A DNA stretch of 20,990 bases from Paramacrobiotus richtersi (GCA_034698045.1 JAQGAU010001166.1:1-20990); one strand, 5' to 3'. Positions 9,022 to 18,853 are shown, counted from the first letter of the stretch. The notes: a model not told the origin generated them from the sequence alone. Numbers and translations: made by a program.

Positions 9022-11216
9022 TTAAACCTTAGAGTGTACCAGTTTCATCATTTCATGTTTCTCGGCTTCAATCATAGCATGAGAATTCCTCGCGTCTCTT
9101 GTCGGTTGTGAATCTTCGCCGCAGAGCTTCCTGTAGATTTCCCAGGCTTCTTTACACACGTCGAACCACGGCATCGAGTTGGCCAACAATTCGGTCAGTA
9201 AATGACGCGCCTCGTGGCGTGTGACGGGAGCCCTTTCCATAACACGAAGCTTTTGTATAAAATGGCCCAGGCAATGCCCGGCTTCCATCAGGAAATATGC
9301 GCGGCGAATGTGGTACCTCGGGATGACTTTCCTACAAAGTTTGGCCATTAAAACCTTCTGAATAAAGCGAAACCTGAGATTGATGGCAAAGAAAACGTAC
9401 GCATCTCACGACATACCGCACACAGCTGATCACTGCTTTGGATAGTTCCCATGCTTCGGCAAAGCGTCCTTCACGTTGATAGCGCTCGACCCCGTGCCAG
9501 CCGACAAGAAAGCGAATATGAGCATCAGCGTGCAAGATTCCTAAAGTATCAATTTCTTCGCGGAGTGTAGTCTCCAAGGCATACTCCAGCTTCTGATCAA
9601 TCTCACCCAGTCTGGAACGTGTCTGGATTTTATCCAACTTGTTGACAAAGCGCGCGACCTGCTGCAGTCGGTCAGGATGGATGACAGCTCCACATTGTGG
9701 GCACGGTGTCAGTGCGCGTTCGTCACTTGGGATGCGCTCCGTACACCCGGGGGTCAGGCATTTCAAAGGATTGATTTCCGCTACCTAGTATATTCGCCAC
9801 TTTATGTTTGCAGTTTTATTCGCTCAAATTAACGGGGCAACGTGTATCTAGCGACAATTTCAATCAAACTTACATATGCAGTGGAGCACTTGCGACAGTC
9901 ACATGGGCGGTTGTAGATCTCTTGGAATAATCGTCGACGTTCCGTTGGCAAGAAATAGCATGGGTCATCGCCCATGACTAGTAATTCGGTATACCGCAGC
10001 TAGAAAGCACGTTACTTCGACTTATACCACCAACTGCGCATGTTGAGTTTATCCTGGCTGCAATTGCGAACTCACACATTCTGATCTTGAACACCTACTG
10101 GGCGGTTGTTCACTCGACAGCCCATGCATGCGATCAAGATCTGTGAATTCCGGGCAGTAAGTACGCAATTGCAGGCATGAATTGTCAAACACAACAAAAT
10201 ACAAATGACAACGACAAATGGAACGTACCTCTGCTAGGCTTGTATGCGGAGCAATGTCCTCCAGAGCGTGAATAACAAACTTTCGTCCACGGAAATCCAG
10301 GACCACGTTACTATCCCAACAGACGGGCGTCAGGGCCCGGAAGGGCGCCTGCGGAATGAGTGCGGCTCCTATAGCGCTCGTTTGGTCGTCTGAGTACAGG
10401 ATGGGGAACGCATTGTACTCCATGAGTCTGACGAAATTCACAAAGCCCTGCTGCGAGCGGAATGGATTGAACGCCGGGAATAACTGTTCGGGATTAATTT
10501 TCTCCAACCTATAACCAGAACAGTATCTGGGTACTTAATCTGCATTCGGTCTGATATTTCTCACATTTTAAAGTCAAAGAAGGATCCGCGCCTTGCATTC
10601 ACTGGATAGCAGGGAAGCGAATCCACAATTTCACGGGCTGTTTTCGTTCCCAGTCCGTCGAGATTATAAAGGATATTCTTCTGCAAAAGAAAGTTACATT
10701 CGTTCTCGGGGCTATGTACTGTAATTTCAAAGGTTTGCGAGTAAACATACATGGAATTCATTTACCCGTACCTGAAGTTTTACTGCAATCTTGGACATCA
10801 AAATCACAGCCATTAATCCGTGCTGTCCATTTCTGCACTGGACTACGTTCGTAACGGTATCGACGCCTCCGAGGAGGGTGCATTCCAGTTTATGCTCCTG
10901 CTTCCAGTCCGCAACCTGGGAAGATACATCCGTTGTACAATATCATCATTGTCATGCACAGATATGACTACGCTTGATGTTTGCTTATGTCTGGCTCGAA
11001 TAGCTACAGGCCTACAGCCATTCTTACTTGACACTTGGCATCGCAGTATCGATGAAGTTTGCATTTCGAGCAGGTCCGCAGATCCTGACGTTCCGCGAAA
11101 CAGAATGCACAGTGTCGGTTGTATTCATCCCGGCTTTCCAGCGCCCATACCCATGGATCACACGACATCACTAAATCTCCAGCTGAGAAGGAGCGAGATG
11201 GTATCTCCGAAGTCAT
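9022..11216 (-). CDS. SMYD-like protein, copy B (intact, 510 aa)
   Basis: Seven minus-strand exons, all with GT-AG sites and one continuous frame: 11216-11028, 10915-10772, 10680-10565, 10508-10229, 9999-9874, 9784-9417 and 9331-9022. The start is the ATG at 11216, just before SFSAGDLVMSCDPWVW. MYND finger residues 36-75 (C36, C39, C49, C52, C58, C62, H71, C75) span the exon 1/2 junction. The SET core lies in about residues 150-243, with YNAFPIL and GAALIPQAPFR, but LTPVCWDSN (209-217) stands where NHSCxPN is expected. Y246 may be the conserved post-SET tyrosine; post-SET C276, C278, C281; extra knuckle C294, C299, C313, C316. The rest is helical, ending in a C-terminal exon of the EAWEIYRK type. 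At 510 aa it is slightly longer than typical SMYD1-3 proteins. The family methylates lysines using SAM; here the SAM motifs are degenerate, so a non-catalytic role is inferred. It lies head-to-tail with copy C. Confidence 0.9.
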
Positions 11217-11937
11217 CTTTCATCTAGAGCCTGCCCAGGTACTCCAGCTTCCTGTTAACAGAGTGAAATTTCCGCTAAATCATAATCCGTTGACGGCACA
11301 AGTTCACATTCCGTAATCAGAAGTGATAGAAACAATCATTAGAGGCTGATGTTCAGCAGAACATTCTCCTTCTTACAGTACAGTCGATTTGAATCAAAAA
11401 ATATCCTACAGCGTTCGACCAAGCTCCGCGGATGTTTGCGTTTCACGCTCTCTTGAAAGTCATGAACAGGACCGTGCGCCATGCTTACTTACAGCTTACA
11501 AAGCGATACACTGGAATGTTATTCTCACAAAATTATTGGATCAAAAGCCACTAAAACAATGACAACAAGGCTTGAAAAGGCAAACTACAGAAATGTCAGA
11601 ATAAGTCACTTCTGAAGTTCTGCTGCACCAGCATTTCTGTAGTCCCGCGTGCACTTTCCGTGCATAGAGTACGTAGCCTGCTATTCAGGGCGGTGAGGAA
11701 GTGACCGGCGTTTCCTACAGACAGACCCGTGAGTTTCCGAGGTATCACCTGGTTCCTGGTCAAGAATGCTGACCGATGCAAAAAAGCTGACTTTCTGACA
11801 TTTCTGCATGCCACATACTGTTAAACGAACATACATATTTCTGCATTACTGGATCAACCAGTACCTTCCGCTAAAGGTGGCACAAATACCGGAACAGCAA
11901 TGCAGTGAAAAACCCCGGTGGCGGAACTCCTACACGA
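11217..11937 (-). repeat. Duplicated 5' flank of copy B (promoter side)
   Basis: This is the region upstream of the copy B ATG. It matches about 13985-14560 upstream of truncated copy C through many blocks, for example CGCTCTCTTGAA, GTGCGCCATG, AGTACGTARCCTGCTATTCAG, TCCGTGYATAG and TAAAGGTGGCA / TGAAAGTGGCA. It must hold the promoter of B, but no clear TATA box was identified. No convincing coding sequence was seen. Confidence 0.65.
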
Positions 11938-12407
11938 TTATGTGTTGATCTGATGGATTGTGCATCGTATTCAAACAGATGGTATTCAAAATGGTACGTG
12001 AATTACATGCTGTACGCGTGCCATCCAACATCAGAAATCGCTGGCTCTTTTTGCGCCCTACGTTAAAGTTTATCATCGTGTCCCTCTTGATCAGACCAGA
12101 CAACTTCATTGTCTTAAAACGTTTGTTCATCAAAAAATTTTCATAAAATACAAGTTTCACGTGCGCGATTATGAGCTGTACCCAATGAGTAACTGCAATC
12201 AAATGTATGTATAACAAACAGTTCTTCATCGATTCCATACATTATTGCTATGATGATAGTGCAGACTGTGCAGTGTGTACCATTTCGCCACAACTTCTGT
12301 TGACTTTATCAGAATGCTCGGTGACAGGAACATTTTAGTCAGTCGGACTGTTATTTTACGACAGACTTGAGATTAACTGATACATGTCTCAAATAAGAAA
12401 CGCTATG
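11938..12407 (-). repeat. Duplicated 3' flank of copy C
   Basis: This is the counterpart of 8490-9021 and 18960-19428, lying directly after the stop of copy C. The junction between the 5' flank of B and the 3' flank of C falls near 11935-11940, marking the boundary between two head-to-tail duplication units. Confidence 0.7.
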
Positions 12408-13977
12408 TTAACATCGTACCACTTTCATCAGAGCACATTTTTCGGCTTCCATGAGCTCATGACAACCCCAGGCGTCTCTTGCCGGCTGTGAGTCTTCGCC
12501 GAAGATCTTCCTGTAGATTTCCCAGGCTTCTTTACACAAGTCGAAACAAGGCATCGAATTTTCGAACAAATCGGTTAGTAAATGACGCGCCTCTTGTCTT
12601 GTGACGGGAGACTTTTCTATATCTCCAAGTTTTCTTAAAAACTGGCCAAGACAAAGCCCGGCCTCCATCAGGAAGGACGCGTGTCGCACTTGATATCTCG
12701 GGGTAATTTTTCTATAAAATGTTTTTGATCAAAATCTTCTCGACAAAGTAAATCTGCGAGTGACCTTAAAACCAACAAATTAAAGCACAAACAAATATAC
12801 CTACCGCACACAATTGACCAGTGCTTTGGACAGTTCCCATGCTTCTGCAAAGCGCCCTTCACTTTGATAGCAATCGATCGCGTTCCAGCCGACTAGAAAG
12901 CGGATGTGAGCATCCACGTGCAAGGTTCCCGAGGTATCGATTTCTTCCCGCAGTGCCGTTTTCCGGGCATACTCCTGCTGTTCATCGATTTCACTCAATC
13001 TGGAACGTATCTGGATGTCATCCAACTTGTTGACAAAGCACTCCACCTGCTGCAGTCGGTCAGCACTGGTGATCGCTCCGCATTGTGGGCACGGTACAAG
13101 TGCGCGTTCGTCACTTGGGATTCGTTCCGTACATCCGGGGGTCACGCATGTTAAAGGATTGATTTCCGCTTCCTAGTATTCGGCACTAACTGTTTACAGC
13201 TTTCTTCAGTCAAACATTAGCAGGGTAATCCGAATCTACCGACCATCTTAATCATACTTACATATGCAGGAGTGCATCTGCGACAGTTACATGGACGCTT
13301 GTAGATTTCTTGGAATAATCGTTGACGTCCCGTTAACGTCAAGAAGGATGTATCGCCCAAAAGTTCACTGTACCGCAGCTAAAAGGCAAAGACATGATCC
13401 CTGCGTTACAAAATGTTCTTAGGATCTTGTAGCAATATATCCCCTCTGGCTGGTCGTTGATCGAGAATCAAACGTCCCTCCCGAGATAAGCGCCCATGGG
13501 CGGTTATTTTAAAAGGGCGGAATTAATTGTTTATAATATACATAAGTTCACATCCTTTGCGCAAGGCACATGCTGTCCGCTTATCACTATGAGCACTTTG
13601 CACGTCTGGGAGTCTGTTGAGCCTTTAAGTCTCTAAAAGATTACTCACGAAGCGCACAGTGAATTTTTCTCTGGTTTAAAACACTATTAATTTCTTCATT
13701 ACTTCCTGATACAAAACTACCTCTTGGACGGAGAAGGTAGGTTGAAACAATAAACGCCCCTTCAGCGAGGCGATGAGAAAATAAACGCCCATGAGCCTGG
13801 GATTGAGAAAACACGGTACGAGTACAAATGCAACTTACCTCAGTCAGTCCGGTGTACGGAACAATATCCTCCGTCGCGAGAACAACAAACTTCCGTCCCT
13901 GGAAGTCCAGCATCCCGTTTTTATCCCAGCAGACCGGCGTCATGGCCCGGCAGAGTGCCTGCGGAATGACTGTGCGG
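12408..13977 (-). pseudogene. SMYD-like copy C, 5'-truncated (exons 4 to 7 only)
   Basis: Exons kept: partial exon 4, 13977-13839; exon 5, 13378-13262; exon 6, 13172-12805; exon 7, 12711-12408 with TAA. All keep open frames and GT-AG sites. Exon 4 begins abruptly at VIPQALCRAMTPVCWDKN, so the first half of the SET core, the MYND finger and the start are absent. Exon 5 has the post-SET CNCRRC, exon 6 the four-cysteine knuckle (CVTPGC, CPQC), and exon 7 FENSMPCFDLCKEAWEIYRK. Upstream sequence from about 13985 matches the 5' flank of copy B, so one internal deletion removed exons 1-3 and the front of exon 4. The absence of later stops suggests the deletion is recent, or that the remnant is still transcribed. 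A product starting at the ATG in MTPVCW (13943) is conceivable but would lack the finger. Confidence 0.8.
13484..13800. mobile_element. Possible non-autonomous element in intron 4 of copy C
   Basis: Intron 4 is 460 bases here, against 229 in B and 116 in E. Its extra part is bounded by inverted similar ends: CATGGGCGGTTATTTT at about 13495 and, reversed, CATGGGCGTTTATTTT ending near 13790. Sub-terminal GGGCG/TTATT motifs recur inside. A perfect 12-base palindrome CGCCCATGGGCG lies at 13491-13502. Inverted ends rich in GGGCGTTTATT-like motifs are typical of some DNA-transposon-derived elements, but the family, the exact ends and the target duplication were not determined. It has no coding capacity. 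Confidence 0.4.
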
Positions 13978-13984
13978 AAACTGT

Positions 13985-14560
13985 TGTGAAATCTAATAAA
14001 CTATCAGTATAGATTAGTGACGTTAAACATTGACTTGAAATGGTAAATTACAATCAATTTGAATCACCAATACCTCGATCGGAGCCTTCGGCCAAGCTCA
14101 ACGGGCTTTAAAGTTTTGCGCTCTCTTGAAGCTTATTAACAGAGCAGTGGCTGCAGTGCGCCATGAAGCTAACAGTAGACAGCCAACAGTATATACTCCC
14201 AGAGTATCCTCACAACATTACTGGGCAAGATTCACTAAAATAATGACAACAGTCAAGAATGAAAAGAAAAAGCCAAGTTTCTAAATTCTGACGCACAAGT
14301 ACTTCTGCCGCCTCGTGTAAGTTCCGTGTATAGTAAAAAGTACGTAACCTGCTATTCAGTGCGGTAAGTAGATAGACCGAAATTTTAAGCAGACAGGCCC
14401 GTGGGATTCCGAGATGGTTTGTTGTCTAGAAAAGGCTGACACAAAAGATTGATTTGCTGCTGTTTCTACATACTGTCCAAGGAACATATCTCTGTATCAC
14501 TGGACACCCGCTGAAAGTGGCAGAAATTCCGAAACTGCAGTTCAGTAAAACAACCTAGAC
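13985..14560 (-). repeat. Duplicated 5' flank upstream of truncated copy C
   Basis: This matches 11217-11937, the 5' flank of copy B, in order and orientation, but abuts the middle of exon 4 of C instead of exon 1. It thus marks the deletion junction at about 13977-13990 and shows that the original promoter side is still present. No gene was recognised in it. Confidence 0.65.
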
Positions 14561-14959
14561 ACGTATATAAACAGTGACGGATCTTGTAGACGTAGCCGAC
14601 TTTGTGCTGGTCTAATGGCAGTCAATATGGCAGCATGGTTTTCTAACTTTTCAATACTGTAATAACACACCCTGATGTTTATCAATTTATGCACTCCAGA
14701 AATCAGTCGGTCAACAATCTGAACAACCCGGAAATAACATGGACGTTCCGCGACGCGACAGCCATAACAATAAAGGCGGAAAGTTCGCGAAACGAATACT
14801 TGGTTATCTGGGATGAACTATAAAGTGTATAACGTACAAAGTAACAACAGTACAATAACGTGATTACCTTAAAATGTACGTTGCAAATCACTATGACATG
14901 AAAACCAAGCAAACACTTTTAAGCCAGAAACATGCACTTTTAAGCCAGAAACATGTTCC
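14561..14959. other. Intergenic region with a 21-base duplication
   Basis: This lies beyond the B/C duplication unit. No supported coding sequence was seen. The only clear structure is the perfect tandem repeat at 14914-14955. Confidence 0.3.
14914..14955 (+). repeat. Perfect 21-base tandem duplication
   Basis: The 21-base unit CACTTTTAAGCCAGAAACATG occurs at 14914-14934 and again at 14935-14955. It sits at the 3' edge of the exon-7 relic. Confidence 0.9.
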
Positions 14960-15125
14960 GCAGCTTTGCGACCATTGGATCCACTGCACAAAATAATCAT
15001 CTCCTGGATTTCTTTGGCTTCCGTGGAGTCTGTGCCATAGAATGTCGCAGACATCCGAGCTCTTCACAAAAGCCCATCCACAGCGGCACTGCCTGTATGC
15101 CCTTCACGACACCCACATCAGTCAG
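14960..15125 (-). pseudogene. Relic of an A/D-type SMYD exon 7
   Basis: The minus strand encodes PLWMGFCEE (W at 15078-15080), then, in another frame, ARMSATFYGTDSTEAKEIQEM. Together these align with IWMGYCQEAREIYEM and YDRDSHLVRETEAMM of copy D. Counting bases from TGGATGGG to the conserved DS, the relic is 4 bases shorter than D, so a 4-base deletion explains the frame change. No other exon of this copy was recognised nearby. Confidence 0.5.
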
Positions 15126-15523
15126 AATACTTACATAGATTTAACAGGGAAAGTGGCAGCGTGCCCCAAACAGCGAGTGCGATCATGGTGGTGTTTTGGA
15201 TAATGGGTTCTATATAAAGGACTCTGATTACCCCGGAGACTGGCTTAGAAATGAATGTAAAAGTACATAATATTCCAACAAATAAGTATTGAGTTACAGC
15301 ACGCGAATACCATGGGTGTTTTGGGAATGGCGGCGGCTCCGGTGCTAGCTTACTGTGTACTTCCTTAGTAAGCTGCTCAAAAGCCCTTACTAATGCAGGT
15401 TTACTATTTACTTTTACATAATGAAACAGCATTCAGCACCTAACAAACTCAAATTCTGTTACGGTTAATACAAAAAAAAGATCTTGCATTGATAAATAGA
15501 ACAAACGGAAAATATCTGGTCAT
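15126..15523. other. Spacer after copy D with an unrecognised open frame
   Basis: A minus-strand open frame of 104 codons (15432-15118) starts MLFHYVKVNSKPALVRAFE and contains a GTAAGT donor-like site at about 15134-15139. The peptide was not recognised and matches no SMYD exon. It may be a random open frame or an unassigned exon. No AATAAA for copy D was seen here. Confidence 0.2.
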
Positions 15524-18046
15524 TTACAGGATTTCCAGTACATTGTACAGCAGACGATCTATAACAATCTTCAAATTCTCCATCATGGCCTCGGTCTCCC
15601 TCACCAAGTGCGAATCTCGATCATACAGCATTTCGTAGATTTCCCGTGCTTCCTGACAGTACCCCATCCAGATCGTGTAGTCGCCGAGGAACGCCAACAC
15701 TTTACGCTCCAATACGGGATTCCAGGTGGCCGCCACAGCATCCATGAGTAACTTCTGTAAGCACCTGAGCGGGTACGTGCCAGTGTGTCGCAGCCAATGG
15801 GCCAGGTCAACATCGTACCTCGGCAGGAAGCGTCTAGAAGAGTCCGAGTCAATAATTATATGTGCGAGTCTGCTGTTTCTTCAACTGGATACGAAAATTC
15901 TCTCTGACTATCTCTCACTAAAGTTTTAATTCGTTCGCCGTGAACAGGGCAGTTCAGAGCTCTGTTGTCAAGCAACATCGAACAAAAAATCTTTTAAACT
16001 CAATTAACGTTTTGAGTTTGGTGACGACAACTCCTTGCTGCTCATATGCTCGAAATCCGGTTTGTATGCCTTATATGCCAGTGGGAAGGTTGCATTTATT
16101 AGCGTTAGAAACATGCCGTAGCAGGTTTGGAACCGGATTCTGGCCGTTTTGAATTGATACGTGAACCAAGGCGTTTGAAATATGGAAGTTCTGATGCTTT
16201 GATTGCAGTTTGGTCACTCGAAAATATCTTCTGAACTTCACTGATCAGCAACGAAGAGTGAGATGCACAATGTGGAGAGAGTGAGATGCACAATACAGAT
16301 GTTCAAACAAGATTTTCTTACCGCATACATCCAAGCATTTCCCGATGCAGCTTCGAAGCCTCCACATAATTCTCGTCAACCTCGTACTGCTTCTCCAGTT
16401 CCAAGCCGCAAACAAACCGAAGATGAGCATCAGCACACAGAATCCCGGCAGCATCAATCTCCTTCAACAGGGCACCCAGCTGCAGCACTTCCTCTCCATC
16501 GCTCAGGCACTTCTCCTCGACAGATTTTTTTATCATTTCATACTGATGTAAAAAGTGGTGAAACTGTTCTAGTCGGTCAGGATTGACCACACCACACTGC
16601 TGACACGGAGCCAACAAACGCTGATCGCTCGGCAATCGTTCTGAACATCCCGCAGTTGTGCATTTCAGTGGATTGATTTCCGCTTCCTAGAAGCAGTGTG
16701 TGCATGAATTTTAGCATTGAAATGAACGATACAACTGGTACGAACATATCCCGGTGTACACTTTGGGCAGCTGCACTCGTAACCGTGCCTTTCTGCAAAC
16801 AAACGACGGCGCTCCGATCGCGTCAAGCCGAACGGATTCCAGATTGATTCACAGTACTCAAGCTGCAAAGAGAAGAAGCGAATTTCCGATCGGCATTTCG
16901 AGGCAGAAACTATAGCTATGACTCGACATTTAACTCAGTTCACATACATCCTTTAGTCCCTGATAATCGGGAATATCCTCCGTAGCGTGGACAAGCAAAC
17001 GGCGCCCCCGGAAGTCCATGTTGACATTACCATTCCAGCAGACCGCCGTCATGCTGCGGTGGGGCGCTTGTGGGAAGAGTGCCGCTCCCACTCTGCGTTT
17101 CCCGTCTTTCAACTGGACGATAGGCAAGGCGTTCCATTCCACAATGCCAAAGCATTCCGCAAAACTGCTGGGCCCTGTCGCTGCCCAGTCGGACATGCCC
17201 AATCCGGGATTGATCATCATAATCCTGGATACGTGGAGAAAAAGCGGCGCAGGTTGAAACCAGGAGGCTTTAAGAAACTGCACTACAGACGTACCATTTG
17301 CAGTAGTTGACCTCCTTTGTGTCCGGCCTGCTGGGGAATAAGGACATAATTTTCTGCACGGATTTCCGTCCCAGTCCAGAGACCAATTTCGGATCGATGC
17401 CTTTCAGGGCTTTCGTCGTACCAATTGTCTTAAAAACACATCGTTCTCATAAGCCAAAACGATGTACTTTTGATGCTTCCTTATCACTGATAAGTATCAG
17501 TCCCGTGAGCCGTAATAATCCAAAAGCAGTATTTCGACACTATATTTTTTATACGGTATGTAAGGTTACTAAATAGTTTCCAGAACTCAGAGAAATCTCT
17601 TTATTGAGAATCTATTTTTATTTAATTATTGCGCCACACCTGAGATTTTCGTTGGATTTTCGACATAAGCAACACCATCGCCCAAGCGTCTATGGGCCCG
17701 ACAGGAATCTTCACTTTCCGTTCCTCGAAGATAGCCCTGACAGTCACTAGTCCTTTGAGCATGGCGCATTCCATCTTATGTTCCTTTTTCCAGTCCCGTG
17801 CCTACGCGGTTATCGATGTCACTGCTTGTCGCGAGACCCCGGTTCTCGTCTAGTTCTCACCTGACAATCTGCATCGCAATATCGATGCAGTTTACACCGC
17901 GAGCAGGTACGGAGCCCGTCCCGTTCCGTGAAACAATACGCGCAAAAATTCTGGTATTCGTCCCAGTGGAAGCACCACACCCACGGTTCGCATGACAGGA
18001 TCAAATCCCCACTGGAAACGGAACGGTTCGCTGGCGGTTGATCCAT
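15524..18046 (-). CDS. SMYD-like protein, copy D (intact, 516 aa)
   Basis: Seven minus-strand exons, GT-AG throughout, one frame: 18046-17861, 17801-17640, 17428-17295, 17224-16948, 16862-16746, 16686-16322 and 15833-15524. I chose the ATG at 18046 because the in-frame codon two positions upstream is TTG. It precedes SVSSGDLILSCEPWVW, which aligns with the SMYD strand after the SAM-binding G-x-G-L turn; that turn is missing. MYND finger residues 35-74 (CAYC, CSRC, YCDADC, EHKMEC). SET core about 161-253: VEWNALPIV, GAALFPQAPHRSM, then AVCWNGN (221-227) in place of NHSCxPN. Y256 follows; post-SET C283, C285, C288; extra knuckle C301, C306, C320, C323. Exon 7 contains IWMGYCQEAREIYEM and ends in an amphipathic helix, like the TPR-like C-terminal domain of SMYDs. 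It is closest to copy A. By family a cytoplasmic/nuclear protein-lysine methyltransferase; without the SAM motifs a binding or scaffold role is more likely. Confidence 0.92.
16255..16294 (+). repeat. 17-base direct repeat in intron 6 of copy D
   Basis: AGAGTGAGATGCACAAT occurs at 16255-16271 and 16278-16294, separated by 6 bases. It sits close to the exon 6 donor of copy D and is probably a local duplication. Confidence 0.85.
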
Positions 18047-18643
18047 TTCCAATGTAAAGGAAAATTCACTTTGGTCGTGAAATCAGAATACAAGACTAAA
18101 AAGGTAAAACACGCAACTAAAAAACTTGCAGGGCATCTCAAACCAGTGAGAATCGGTGTTTACAGTCCGGGTTTCACTTTCGACCATTAAGGACCCCAAA
18201 GTCTGTATTTACACCGTGAAGAAGATGAGTCACGTGAGCGGTGATTAGTGCATGCAAGGCATTGCTATACCATACTGACTGTAGCAATTATGGAACAGGT
18301 GGAGTTCCACTTCCAATATCTCTGGCTATACTACAGTAGTAGAGCAATGCCTTGGTGCATAACAAAATCCAAGACCGAGCTAGCACCTGGGGCTGGGGCG
18401 GCATTGGCAGCCGCTACAGAAACTGTTCACCAATCACCACTGTACGCACCACTTCGGCGTCTGCGCTGTTCATTGGCAATACATAGAAAGTTTTCCAAAA
18501 ACTGTACCGCCACAATACCACAATGGAGGTTGCCGCAATACTGGCTAAATAGAAGAGCGATATTCTTCTCGATTACGAAGTCATTCGGTGACTTATTTCG
18601 GACAAAAATTCGGAATTAAATTCGAGTTGGAGCCTCCGCCGAA
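18047..18643. other. 5' flank of copy D with an imperfect inverted repeat
   Basis: This region is upstream of copy D. The arms 18248-18265 (GTGCATGCAAGGCATTGCT-like) and 18343-18360 (AGCAATGCCTTGGTGCAT) are inverted, with further matching sequence inside (CTGACTGTAG against CTACAGTAG) and a central GTGGAGTTCCAC stem. The whole could fold into a 110-base hairpin and may be a small foldback element or a regulatory structure. No gene is supported. Confidence 0.4.
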
Positions 18644-18668
18644 CTTGATCAGTTTGTGACTGATCAAG
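18644..18668. repeat. Perfect hairpin, 10-base stem
   Basis: CTTGATCAGT, five bases TTGTG, then ACTGATCAAG: a perfect inverted repeat. It lies beside the sequence GTTGATTCTCTTGAT that weakly resembles SMYD exon 3 on the minus strand. Function unknown. Confidence 0.85.
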
Positions 18669-18786
18669 AGAATCAACGGCAGTTCTCACTTGAAAAATCC
18701 TGATGGGGTTCAAAATTTGACAGTAAAATTTTAGTAACGAATCCACGCTGAATGTCAAGGCTTCCAGTCAATAGCCCGAAACGTAC

Positions 18787-18853
18787 CTTAAGTTTCCTGG
18801 AGATCTTCGCCATGAGGGAAAGATGCTGAAAGGGAACATGGTAGAATTGGAGC
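18787..18853 (-). pseudogene. Relic of SMYD-like exon 2 end
   Basis: The minus strand encodes FQHLSLMAKISRKLK directly before a GTACGT donor. This aligns with the exon 2 ends of B (LMSKIAVKLQ), D (LMSKIQRKSQ), A (LVAKIKRKFQ) and the 7313 fragment (FMSKIASKLT). The frame is closed by a TAG about 60 bases upstream, and no MYND exon was found before it. A possible exon 3 trace (VRTAVDSL, near 18675-18700) follows. A small decayed fragment of another copy is the likeliest reading. Confidence 0.45.

Noticed and set aside
10820-11227. 135-codon plus-strand open frame over exons 1-2 of copy B
   Set aside because: It runs antisense through MYND exon 1 and exon 2 of copy B, has no family signature and is explained by the coding strand.
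16105-16145. B-box-like sequence (GGTTTGGAACC) suggesting a tRNA or SINE
   Set aside because: No matching A box, no cloverleaf and no poly-A or repeat structure around it.
18044-18052. Start of copy D at 18052
   Set aside because: The codon there is TTG; the first ATG in frame is at 18046, so that was used.
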